A stretch of 64,000 bases of DNA, taken from positions 50,586,458-50,650,457 of the forward strand of contig CM040126.1 of NCBI GenBank assembly GCA_022559845.1. The letters are read 5' to 3'. The position numbers were made by a program, and so were the translations under genes. The notes below the pieces were generated by a model. That model did not search any database. It was given only the letters and a program-made list of their open reading frames with translations, and had not been told where the DNA came from. Shown here piece by piece: positions 10,904 to 20,880 of the stretch; the stretch's first letter is position 1; each line of letters opens with the position of its first letter. Origin of the DNA: Amorphophallus konjac. Its lineage: Eukaryota > Streptophyta > Magnoliopsida > Alismatales > Araceae.

Positions 10904-12103
10904 TTGCAATGGATCAATGCTATTCTAGCATACATATTGTTGAGGATGATTGAGTTTCAATTTTATGATATTCAAACCATGCTTAATGTGAAAGAAGATA
11001 CATCCAATGCCTTCATTGGGATGTGTCAAAATTCACCAATTAATGAGAATCAAAACACAAGTAGTGAGGAATCATCCTCCCAAAGTCAAGAATCAGTCAA
11101 TGTTAAACCCCCATGAATCTATCCGAAGCATGACCAAGATCTAGCTATTGTGATGTCTCGATATTCCCCTAATCACTTGATTGCGCTAGCTTCCCAAGGA
11201 GAGTCAATTCTCAATTCTCAACCCATTCCAAGGAAATCCTCAATTCCATTGCAAAGATCATTCAATAGGACTCCCTCCCGTGTTGCTAGTCAATCTAACC
11301 ATCCTCTTCACCATCAAGGGGTTGCTCAATCGCAAGCAATTCATGCTATGCTTGATGCCGACGCACCCCTTAAGCAACCCGATTTCATATCAAAACAAGA
11401 GGTGGAACAATATGTCCGACAAATGGTTGCCAAAAGTCTCCCCACATCTCAGCCTCACTCTTTAGCTAATTATTGCAAACTTCTGAATGCTTTCTTTCTC
11501 CCAGGTTTCAATGCCCCAAAATATCGGAAGTACGATGGCTCCACTGATCCATAACAACATCTCTCTTACTTCTTAATGGACTCTCACCAATGGCTTTACG
11601 ATTGGGTCCTCCTTGTGCATCTCTTTCAAAAGTCCCTCGGAAAAGAGGCCCTCAGTTGGTTCTCTTCACTCTCGGCCATTGATCTTATCAACTTCAATGT
11701 TGTGTCCGAGCATTTTATCGCTCAATTCAGCCACATGGCTAGTGTAGCTTCCAGTCTTTTAGACCTTGTAATGGAGAAGACGAAGCCCAATGAGGACTTC
11801 ATTCAATTTGTGAATAGGTGGAGAGCTATGGCTTCTAGGTCTGGGATCGTCTTCTCAGAATCTCAAGCCATTACCGTGCTAGTCAATAATACAACTCCTT
11901 AGCTCCGTGCCATCCTTATGCTTAACGAATTTCACATATTCGCTCAGCTTTACAATTGAGCATGTATTGTCCAAGCTCAACTCAAGGACTCCTCATTTTT
12001 ATTTTTCCTTGATGATTGTGACGTCCCAACCTCGGAAGGGGCAATTTCCTATGATCACATCAACGCCTTCGACCAGCCACTCAACCCTACCAATTGCAAG
12101 GTT
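10904..12103 (+). pseudogene. Gypsy (Tat/Ogre-like) gag, 5' part, decayed
   Basis: One reading frame runs from about 10904 to 12103 with stops TGA 11114, TAA 11552, TAG 11900 and a TGA near 11957. It encodes a plant Ty3/gypsy gag: a variable Ser/Gln-rich N-terminus, then KYRKYDGSTDP, HLFQKSLGKEALSWF, IAQFSHMASV and FVNRWRAMASRSG in the order of the Retrotrans_gag domain. The frame is split by the insertion at 12104 and resumes in the same frame at 39738 after one copy of the AGGTT duplication. The capsid-like protein would have assembled particles; this copy is dead. The Tat assignment rests on the G-patch-like piece further on. Confidence 0.78.
12099..12103. repeat. Target duplication AGGTT, left copy (E1)
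   Basis: AGGTT here and at 39733-39737 bracket the 27.6-kb nest. Joining the flanks over one copy restores the gag frame of the host gypsy. Confidence 0.8.
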
Positions 12104-12625
12104 TGTTGGTTTATGCCAGTGTCTCCCTTAGGGATTTGGTGTGTACCACATGGGGTATGGGACCCACGTGAACCATCGGTGCTTGGCAGCCCAACCCGCC
12201 GCATGGATTATGGGGTCCATGTGTGAAGCCCCTCATGTCCGCCCATAGCATGATAGTGTGGGGCTCTGCGCTGCCATAAGGAAATACGGTTCTGCCTTCG
12301 CTACCAGCTCGAGCTTTTAGCGCAACGGTAGGGGCTTGATCCTATAAACTGGTATCAGAGCGAGGTCGCGGGGGGAGATTGTTGGTTTATGCCAACGTCT
12401 CCCTTAGGGATTTGGTGTGTACCACGTGGGGCATGGGACCCACGTGGACCATCGGTGCTTGGCAGCCCAACCCGCCGCATGGATTATGGGGTCCATGTGC
12501 GAAGCCCGTCATGTCCACCCACGGCATGATAGTGTGGGGCTCTGTGCTGCCATAAGGAAATACGGTTCTGCCTTCGCTACCAGCTTGAGCTTTTAGCGCA
12601 ACGGTAGGGGCTTGATCCTATAAAC
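12104..12625 (+). mobile_element. SMART/TRIM-like mini LTR element (LTR-PBS/PPT-LTR)
   Basis: Two direct repeats of 246 bp (12104-12349 and 12380-12625) start TGTTGGTTTATGCC and differ at about a dozen sites, mostly C/T or G/A. Between them are only 30 bp (12350-12379): TGGTATCAGAGC, the Met-tRNA primer-binding site, then GAGGTC and the purine tract GCGGGGGGAGAT. A complete set of LTR, PBS and PPT in 522 bp is the architecture of the smallest LTR retrotransposons. No target duplication of its own is seen at its right end (next bases TAGTA), so the right side is broken or was joined secondarily. Confidence 0.68.
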
Positions 12626-13090
12626 TAGTATGCCTATGCTCTTGATGAAAATCAAAATGAGCTCGAACTGAAACAAGAAGTTGAAACCCTCAAAAATCTG
12701 AATGATGCAATGTGTCAACAAATTAAGTCTTGTTAAGAAGAACTGGCTAGTTATGAGTTTAGTATTCTAGCTCTCCAACAAGAAAACAATGATCTTAATG
12801 AATCCTTATCTAGATTTGTTAAAGGAAGGAACAATTTAGATAAGCTTCTTGGAAGCAAGGTTAATTTTCAGAAGGAAGGGTTAGGCTATAATGCTGCAAA
12901 TAAAAAGAGTTTTGGAAATAAAACTCAAACATCTTTTGTTTCCAGTCTAAAACTCACAATTCTCTGGACCAACCTGTCTTTCAGTTTACTGCTCAGAAAA
13001 TTTCGACAACAACTGAAAAATAAAAGAACAAAATTATTTCTGCCACCTCTTTGCATGTTCCCCATAAGACATCCCCACACACACATGCAT
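12626..13090 (+). pseudogene. Sirevirus-like gag fragment
   Basis: The plus strand encodes a coiled-coil stretch (ENQNELELKQEVETL), one TAA stop, then LSRFVKGRNNLDKLLG and VNFQKEGLGYN, closely matching LSKFVKGQDNLDKLLG in the E1 gag at about 17170. It ends in CACACACATGCATA, matching E1 gag near 17497, and then switches to LTR sequence. It is a scrap of a related element joined to the E1 LTR. Confidence 0.75.
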
Positions 13091-13369
13091 ATATATGACC
13101 TTGATCACTTAATTGTGATGCATTCATTGATGATGTCATCATTTATAAAAAGTATGAAATATTTAGAACAGGTTCTAAAGATGATTCAAGAAGACATGAA
13201 AAGAAAGTCAACGGTCAACTCCAATTGACAGCAAGTCAATTTTTGGTAAAATGTAAATCAGCTTCTGACAGGTAAAGTCAATGATCATCCAAGTCTGATA
13301 CATGTTCAGGTCAGTACAGATATCTCAGACTTCCATTTGGTTGCATATAAAGTCTATGTTAGCTTTGCG

Positions 13370-14450
13370 TAAGATCGGTGCACGTTTGTGCTTCATGCAT
13401 ACAGGTCGGTGCAATGTGCTCTTTGGTTCAAGCAATGTCATTGCATAGTTCAGTGTTTCATGCATTCAACGTCTACGCATACCGTGTTGTTAAGCATACA
13501 ACATCGGTGCATACTCAGTTGGTTTGCATATGTAGGTCTGTGCACATCCGTCATTAGGCAGAACAACGCCGATGCTAGTTGTGTGGATACATGGTATAGA
13601 GTCTGTGCATGTTTGCCTGGCAACATACATAGAGTCGGTGCACGTTTCGTATGTCAGCATATACATAGTCGGTGCATGTTTAGGTTTCATGCAATAAGCA
13701 TTCATGAGGTCGGTGCATACTTAAAGCATTTGGGTTTGCAAGTTGGTGCATGGCTTGAACATCAAGTCGGTGCATTCTCTCTTCTATAGAACATCAGTCG
13801 GTGCACACAGGGTCGGTGCACACTCATGCATATATGTCCGAGCACTGAGCATATATCAAGGTCCGAGCATACACACCGTCGGAGCATGTTTTTGGCTAAG
13901 GCCTATACACGGTCGGTGCACATTTGGTGATAGTCTGATAGAGTCAGTGCAGAGTGTGTGTTTCCTATGCCAAAGTCGGTGCACATTTAGCGTTGGCCTT
14001 ATTGGAGTCGATGCTAGCACAGAGTGTCTAGCATATAGGGTCTGTGCTAGTTTGTCATGCCTTGTTACTGGGTCGGTGCTAGTTGCACTTTATGCATTGA
14101 CAAAGTCGGAGCACATTTTGAACTACGCACATTTAAGGTCGATGCTAGCACATTGAGGTTGATGCTAGTATGTCACGTATTGCTTACGAGGTCAGTGCAG
14201 GTTCTTGTTGTAATGTGAACATAGTCGGTGCAAATTTCTGCCTCATGCACATAAGGTCTGTGCAGCGGCCTGTTTTTCCATAAATAAGGTCGGTGCATTG
14301 TTCTACATCTGATCATATGTTATGAAGGTCTGAGCATGCTTCAAGTCCCAGCACATGTAGGTTTGAGCATATGTGCAATTGAAGTCTAAGCACGTTGTTA
14401 TGTTCGAGCATTCTTCTCGTCTAAGCTTCTATTAGGTCTGTGCATATTGA
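13370..14450 (+). repeat. Quasi-periodic GGTCGGTGCA array in the LTR upstream region
   Basis: About 35 copies of GTCGGTGCA or near variants (GTCTGTGCA, GTCGATGCT, GTCGGAGCA) occur, many 31-34 bp apart, for example about 13911, 13942, 13974, 14005, 14039, 14071, 14104 and 14137. The DNA between them is not conserved. The block lies upstream of the TATA box in both LTRs (second copy about 30600-31576 and 38115-38225). Confidence 0.85.
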
Positions 14451-14733
14451 AAAATAGCTGAGAACATCATGTTTGACGAAATGTCTCTCTTATGAGTGAC
14501 AGGTTAAAGACAGCACGTGAGGTCAAGCCAAGACCAGGCACGTGTTCCCAAAAATGGTGGAATGATGGCAGATGGACTCAGGGAGATAATGATTGGCACG
14601 TGATCCTAGGGAGCATCTTCTGCCACGTGGATTAAGATTCCCTCTGCACCTGACGCGTGGCCTCTCTGGAAAAGGTGGGAATGAGCCTCCTTCGCGCCCA
14701 AGGCATGAGCTCGTGGGACCCTGCCTGATGCCT

Positions 14734-14742
14734 TATATAAAA
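14734..14742 (+). promoter_or_regulatory. E1 LTR TATA box
   Basis: TATATAAAA sits 1.2 kb before the LTR end and is conserved at 38512-38520 in the 3' LTR. Transcription should begin about 30 bp downstream, which puts the hairpin string in the RNA leader. Confidence 0.7.
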
Positions 14743-15070
14743 GGCCTCGGCTGCGATCGCTGAAGGCGAGGGAAACAAGGTGAAGTAGAAGAAGTGAGCG
14801 AAGCTGAAGAGAAGAGATCAGAAGAAAAGAGAGCCGCATCCAGATTGGAAAAGAACCTGAGAAGAAGAAAAGAGCGAGAGCCAGAGAGGAAGAAGAGAGA
14901 GCAGTTCAATGAGAGAAGAGTGTAGCAAGCTGATCAGTCTGTTCGTGGATCAAATCCAGAATGACTGTGCTCTTTGGAGCTTCTTGTTTTTTGTTCTTAG
15001 TTTTGTTTTTCTTTGTTACCCTTTACATTTCCTGAGTGTTCTTCCGATTCCATGGTTTGGGATCGAGTTC

Positions 15071-15447
15071 CTCCTGTGGATTCAGGAGAAGGGAGACTTG
15101 GGTCTCCGGTTGTGAGTGTCTGGGTGTCATTCATAGTTTCCCTCTGTGGATTCAGAGGAAGAGAGGATCTAATCCTCTAGGCTTTGGTGAGCAGTAGGTT
15201 GCTGTTCACGTCCCTCCTGTGGATTCAGGAGAAGGGAGACTGGTGTCTTCGGTTGCTAGTGACGGGCTGTCACTAGTGGTTCCCTCCGGTTTGGAGGAAG
15301 AGAGGAGAGTGTTCCTCTGGGTCAAGCTGTAAGGTAGTATTTGTTGCAGACTAAGTCTGCTTTGAAGTCTAGCTTATGCTAGTGGAATCCTCACTTGGTT
15401 TGAGTGAGGGGTGGACGTAGGCAGACTGTGGGTCTGGCCGAACCACC
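15071..15447 (+). promoter_or_regulatory. String of 14 RNA hairpins in the E1 leader
   Basis: Consecutive inverted repeats with short loops, given as first arm/second arm start: 15071/15083 (CTCCTG), 15092/15102 (GGAGAC), 15141/15153 (CCTCTG), 15162/15172 (AGAGGAT), 15087/... continued at 15187/15102+ i.e. GTGAGCAG 15187 with 15202, 15214/15226 (CTCCTG), 15235/15245 (GGAGAC, one G-U), 15256/15269 (CTAGTGAC), 15283/15293 (CCTCC), 15301/15313 (AGAGGA), 15346/15356 (GCAGA), 15369/15378 (CTAGC), 15389/15403 (CCTCACT). The last is GGTGG 15410 with CCACC 15443, enclosing CAGAC/GTCTG. Three hairpins share the loop TGGATT but have different stems. The same string is at 38849-39229. Confidence 0.7.
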
Positions 15448-15952
15448 TAAAAATCCTGTCTATCGTGGTTTGCTTTGTGCATTCTTCCATATCATATATC
15501 TCCCCTTCACAGGTTATGTGTGCTTGATTATTTGTGATATCTTGGGGAGTTAATATGAATGTTAAGTGTTTGTTCATACGCTCAGTAGAATTACAACTCA
15601 TTTGTGAGCCTGAGTTTCTCAGTTCACGGTTGTGAAAAGAGAAAAGCTCAGTTGTCTCATTAGTTTATATTAAGTATTGTTAAAAGATTCTTCTGTGTGA
15701 CATCTTGCTATTGGGTGCTTGAAGGTTTAGTAGAGTGTCCATCATTACATCAGTCTAGGTCCTCGATTAGTATTTGATACTGTGTCTGCCAGATTTACGG
15801 TTTAGTGTGAGCTAGTCATTCAGCCTATGCTTTCATGTGTCAACTAAAGAGTGCTTAATTGATTAAGCCATCTGAGATTTTAATTCTGCAATAGTTTTTG
15901 AACGGGGATTCATTCACCCCCCCTCTGAATCCGTGCTTTGCACTCTAACAAT

Positions 15953-15964
15953 TGGTATCAGAGC
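15953..15964 (+). promoter_or_regulatory. E1 primer-binding site (initiator Met-tRNA)
   Basis: TGGTATCAGAGC, complementary to the 3' end of plant initiator tRNA-Met, starts two bases after the LTR end. Confidence 0.9.
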
Positions 15965-16075
15965 AGGTTACTGGCTTTATAGATCCAACGATCTGCAATA
16001 ATTCCTAGTGTTTCTCGGTGGTTTCTTCCTCTATTTACCGTTTACTATTACTAGTCGTCTGCTTCCGATTTGCCA

Positions 16076-18139
16076 ATGGCTCATCCTCCGATTTTTAATG
16101 GGTCTGATTTCTCTAACTGGCTTGGCAGTCTGTGCACGTTCATAAATTCAGTGAATCCTAACCTCTGGAATCTTGTTTCCAAAGGTCCACACAGAATGCC
16201 TAAAGATGTGTCCAAATGGACGGACAAACATAGAATAAAAAATAATGAAAATATGAGAGTTCTCAGCATTTTAAGAAGGATTGTTGATTCTGACATTTTT
16301 CCATTTGTTACAAATTACAGGTCTGCTAAAGATATCGTGGACAAATTGATGGTAGCCTATAAGAGAAGTGATGACATTTGCTTGATGGTTAATGAGAGCA
16401 ACTATAGCAGTGATCAAGATGAGTTCGAAGATGCTGAAGAGGTAAACAATCCATTCTCTAGTTACACTTTAGATGATTGGGAAGATGCCTATGCCAACAT
16501 GTTAGAATCTTATGAAAAACTAGGGAAGAAGAATAAGATCCTGAAAAAGAAGTTAAATAATCTAGAGAACCCTAACTCTGGAGGCGAAGACATTGAAAGT
16601 CTGAAAATTGAAAATGAAATATTCAGAAGACAATTGTCGAATCTATATGCAATCAATTCGGAACTTGATAATGTCAAATCAAAAAATGAAAAACTCAAAA
16701 AACAATGTCAGGAATCTGAACAAAGATTAATCAATCTTGAAAGTGAAAATAGATTGATCACTGAAAAGTTCGAGGCTGTCAGAGCTGTCAATTTGAAGTT
16801 TCAGGAAAATCTTGAAAAATATGAACCAGAAAACTAGCAAGAAACTGTTAAGGAAAACCAGAGTTTCCTAGGTGATGTATTGTTTGACGATGATAAGCTT
16901 GAGGAGGAGAACACAAAATTGAAAGAAGAAATTGAGAGATTGAAACATTTAAACACTACACTGTCTGACAGCTTATTGACAATTGAAAAAGGTAAGTGTG
17001 TAATGTTGGAGAGCTCAAAAGATCTAGCATGTCCCAAAATTGAACTTGAAAATCTCAGAACGGTCAATGCCTCATTGAATGAAAGACTGGCTCAGAGTGA
17101 AAAGGAAAACACAAACTCTAATCTGCTCATTGTAGTTTTGAAAAATGAAATTAAGGATCTAAAAATTTCCCTGTCTAAATTTGTTAAAGGACAAGATAAC
17201 CTGGATAAGCTGCTGGGAATGAAAGTAAACTTTCAGAAAGAGGGGCTGGGTTTTAAACTAGTTAATAAGAAGAGCTTTGGGACTAAAATTCATACATCAT
17301 TTGTAGCTAGCTCAGAACAAACCAGCATCAAAACTCCATTAGCCTTTCAGTTGACATCACAGAAAAATATAAATCTGGCTGATGGTCAGAAAAATCTAAA
17401 CCCTACTGAAAAAGCTAAAAGAAAGGGAAATTTGCAGAACAAACCTACAAACACTCATGTGCATGTTGTACACAACCTAAACTCCCACACACATGCATAC
17501 AAAAAGAAAGTGATTTGTCATTACTGTCACAAAATTGGCCATGTGATGCATGAGTGTAAAGTGATGGAAAAGGATGATCTAAATGCTAGTAAAAGGCATG
17601 CTAGGAAAACTTATCTTAGAAATCATGATGTTCAGAAAAAGGGGATTCAATGTTATTGCTGTGGTAAATTAGGCCACATTGCATCTCACTGTTGGCACAG
17701 CCATGGGAAAGATGCTCATTTCAAGTTTGTTAAATTCCCTGCAAACAGAAATATTTTTGATAGAAGTAAGTTTGGTTCTAAAGGTTAGCACATTGTGTGC
17801 TTTAACTGTGGCAAGGGAGGCCACATAGCAGCCCACTGTTGGCATGCTCAGGGAAGGAGATTTAACTCTGAATTTGTTAAACTTCCTATAAATCAAATTA
17901 TTTTCAGTAGAAATAAATCTGTTTTCAAAGAAAAATCCATTTCATGTTTTGAGTGTGGAAAGCTAGGCCACAAAGTTGCTGATTGCTGGCTGACAAGGAA
18001 TAAAAGACAAAATGCACATGTAGATAACAGAAATCTTCATGCACATAGATTCCATGCTCATTTAATGTGCACAATAGGAAGAACACAAAACTTGTTATCT
18101 CATGTCATTATTGGGAAAGAATGGACATTCTATGGATAA
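16076..18139 (+). pseudogene. E1 gag: UBN2/DUF4219-like head, coiled coils, four zinc knuckles
   Basis: ATG 16076 opens a frame of 688 codons interrupted only by two TAG codons, at 16835 and 17786. Residues 1-110 (HPPIFNGSDFSNWLGSL onward) match the copia gag head (DUF4219/UBN2 type). Residues about 140-390 are acidic and heptad-rich, strongly predicted coiled coil. Next come LSKFVKGQDNLDKLLG and a His-rich linker. Four CX2CX4HX4C knuckles follow: CHYCHKIGHVMHEC (17516), CYCCGKLGHIASHC (17651), CFNCGKGGHIAAHC (17798) and CFECGKLGHKVADC (17945). The frame stops at TAA 18137 with no protease after it. Gag would package element RNA in cytoplasmic particles. Sirevirus gags share this layout. Both stops lie where Gln or Trp codons are common; otherwise the frame is intact, so decay is recent. 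Confidence 0.85.
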
Positions 18140-18663
18140 CTGTCATATACTGAGAGTTGATGATTCCTATGCTCAAAGATTGCTGAGAGCACCCTTTAAA
18201 GGTGCAACTGTCAGTTCAGGACCCAGGACCTCTTGGGTACCTGCTTGTGCGAAATAAAGGCTATTTTGCAGGTGTGCCTTAGTGGAAGGAATAAAAAGGG
18301 GTAAATAAGCTAAGGCACCTAAATGTGGTAAACCCCAATTCTGCACCCTTCCAGGTTTGTTATCTGAATTCCTTTTGATTCTGTCCCTAAAGCTGCATGT
18401 ATAGATTGATCTATCAATGCACAAGTTTGTACTTCATGTTCACATTCGCATTGTTATTTGCTTTGGTATGTTTCCTTAGTGTTGCATTCATGGGATTAAA
18501 AGGCTGACTAATTGGTATATCAAATGGCGATTGTGGAAGGACATGTTAAGCCTATCTGGAAACTTTCCCCATGCGTGATGGTGACCCTTATGGTCTATGT
18601 TCTCCGCCAAGTATCAATTGTCAGTCTATATGAATTCGAATCATAGATTGCATATATTGAAAA
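18140..18663 (+). other. E1 non-coding DNA after gag, with a conserved ~100-nt module
   Basis: There is no ORF of note. A block from about 18513 to 18612 starts GGTATATCAAATGGCG and is similar to two blocks in E2 (54488 and 55195). The conserved words are TATATCAAATGG and, about 55 bases later, TATGCGTGAGG-like. Confidence 0.6.
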
Positions 18664-18668
18664 CTCAT
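18664..18668. repeat. Target duplication CTCAT, left copy (gypsy 1)
   Basis: CTCAT is repeated at 28409-28413, directly outside the gypsy LTR ends. Confidence 0.88.
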
Positions 18669-20858
18669 TGATGCGGGATGACTACGAGACTCGACACGGA
18701 CGAGTTTCGACCTTGGACTCTATAGGACGACGCGACGGGTTGGACGACACGACCAGCAATAACGATACAATGCGGCACCTAAAGAGCTCTAGAAGAGGCG
18801 ATGTGCCCCAAACAAGAAGTGCTAACTCACGGTCGTCCCCATCGAGGGAAGCGCGATGATCTGCACGGTTGAGTAACCGGCTTTGAGTCTCGGGTGGTCA
18901 GCTTGCTCTCACGCTCGGAACGAGTCGTGGGACGGGTCTTGCACTCACAACTCACAGCGGTGATGTATCGCGAGCTAGCTAGGAAAGTAACCTACTCACA
19001 TGCAGCGGCATCTAGAACGCATACTAGCTAAGCAAATACGACAAAAGGGGGTGGCGAGTGTACCTCCACGCTCGGGGCGTGGGGAAGACTTTCCGGCCGA
19101 GATCCGGAACTCCCGGTACAGAAATAATTAATAATTACAGAAATAATGCTGAGCCCACTCCACGCAGGGTGGTAACAGGCAACACGTGGGATCCGGGAGC
19201 ACCAATCTCGGGTTGGCGGGCAGCAGTCGATGGCGCTCGGGCGGACGTGGTCGGCCAGTTTAGCTCCGTTCACTCGGGCCCACAGAATGGTACGTGCGAC
19301 CCGCTGCTGGTACGGCGGCGTCCGGGGCGGCTCCTGGCTGCAGTGACTGACGGGGATGCTCCTGGAGTGTCCTGGGTCGATCCCCGGGAGCGGCGGTCGC
19401 CAGAGTGGAGGCGGGCGATTTCTTGGGAATTATCTCCCAATGTTGTCCCGCAGATGTGTTTCTGTCCAGATCTGCGAGCTCCGGTGAGATCGGCTGGTAC
19501 GCTCAACTCCGACGTCAGATCGGGACACAAAAGGTACCGTTGGAAAGAGGACTTGAAATACTACAACATATTGGAACTACAGACTTGTCCAACGGTTGGA
19601 TTGAAAATCAGAGCGACTGCAAACTGACTCAGCACACTGTCCCGAAATAAAGAACAGATAGGACAGAACCTAACCTCTCCGATCAAGGGCTTTGACCAAG
19701 GATCAAATGGGCGAATTAGGACTAGATATTTTTATGGTGGGTATATGGGAGGGTGATGGAGACGCACATAGATCATTTGTGAGATTTGGACAACATTTGA
19801 TGGGTGAGAAAAATCGGCTACTTAGATCTATCCGGCAGACCTGCATACAGGCAGATTTTGGGGAAGATGAACATGTGGATGGGAAAGGGGGCAAACGGGT
19901 CCTGATCGACCTAAACATTGAACTGGAAATGGCCTCTGATGGGGGGAGCCTACCCTTAATGTTTTGCGACGATCCAACAGTCGGATCTCTCGTACCAGTT
20001 CTTTCACCGAGCTGCTGTCTTGAAACTCCGAGTTTGGGGCAGCAGGATGAAGACCGGCTCGTGGAGACTGAACGACGGCACGAACGGCGGCAGCGGTGAA
20101 CGTTCACAGAAGATAGAGGAAGAAGAGAAGTAGAAGAAATATGAGGGAAATAGAAGATTTGGGATCAGATCTAGAGAGAGTTGTGGGTGGGAGGAGGAAG
20201 AACACCAAGAACACTCAAGCGGGAGAGGGGAGTTCACACTAATCAATATTCTCTTCAATTTTCTCATTAGTTCCACACAAAATACAATGAGAGACTATAA
20301 GTATTCAAACCCTAGATCTAGACCTAAGGACATCCACTAACACCAAAGGACATCCACTAACATCAAAGGACATCCACCAACTCCGAAGGACATCCACTAA
20401 CTCCGAAGGACATCCACTAACATTGGTCAAGGGTAGGTGGGAGACAAGCATGGGGGACAAGGAGGGGGCATCCTCTACCTTTATCTCCTTGGTCTAATGG
20501 TCCAAGTCTTCCAGAAGCCCATCTTGGGCCTTGGACCAGACTTTTAGGCCCACATGTGTAGAAGCCCACAAGGGAGAGAGAGGCCTAATGGGGCTCCTAA
20601 AAGTTTGGAGGCCCAATTTAGAAATTGGGCTCCTTACATGAAGTGTAACCCATTTTACAACATTGACCCATTACACTCATAAATACTCAAAATAAATACA
20701 CACCAATACACTAAACATAAAGAAAGTATCAACACTCAAGGAGGGACTCCATACTATCGCCCAGCCACAACGATGTCGATGTCGACCGAGTTGTGCTATG
20801 GGTCCGGTACCGACGGCTCGCTGAGTCGGGCCGTACTCGTGCTCTGGTGTCCTCACCA
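18669..20858 (-). repeat. Gypsy 1 3' LTR
   Basis: It is a direct repeat of 26235-28408. It contains five 20-bp repeats AAGGACATCCACTAACACCA (units at 20326, 20346, 20366, 20386 and 20406), against four in the other LTR. ORFs within it recur in both LTRs and show no known domain. Confidence 0.93.
20326..20425. repeat. 20-bp minisatellite, five copies, in gypsy 1 3' LTR
   Basis: Five head-to-tail copies of AAGGACATCCACTAACNCCN. The 5' LTR has four (27896-27975). Confidence 0.9.
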
Positions 20859-20880
20859 ATTCTCCCCGGGTGGGAGAAGC
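20859..20880 (-). promoter_or_regulatory. Gypsy 1 polypurine tract
   Basis: Read on the minus strand, the purine-rich word CCCGGGGAGAAT directly abuts the 3' LTR start TGGTGAGG. The equivalent site in gypsy 2 (33655) is nearly the same. Confidence 0.65.

Larger units (their letters stand above)
13091..15950 (+). repeat. E1 5' LTR (first ~57 bp missing)
   Basis: It is closely similar to the 3' LTR at 30334-31576 plus 38115-39732 and ends CTCTAACA just before the PBS. The first 55-60 bp present in the 3' LTR (30278-30333) are absent. Order within: AT-rich start, array of GTCGGTGCA words, TATA box at 14734, purine-rich leader, then a string of hairpins. It is about 2.9 kb long. Confidence 0.85.

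Noticed and set aside
12285..12335. tRNA-like internal promoter boxes in the mini-LTR element
   Set aside because: TAGCGCAACGG resembles box A, but the only box B-like word lies upstream, so the order is wrong for a tRNA or SINE.
13388..14156. ORFs with Cys/Thr-rich repeats in the E1 LTR
   Set aside because: They are readings of the GTCGGTGCA array and recur at 30611-31392 for the same reason.
13370..14450. CRISPR-like look of ~32-bp spaced repeats
   Set aside because: The repeats are short, degenerate, within a plant LTR, present in both LTRs and without cas genes.
15953..15964. TGGTATCAGAGC as a tRNA gene fragment
   Set aside because: Its position two bases after the LTR end makes it a primer-binding site.
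19058..19627. A 189-codon ORF in both gypsy 1 LTRs
   Set aside because: Present because the LTRs are duplicates; no known domain, and it lies antisense to the element.
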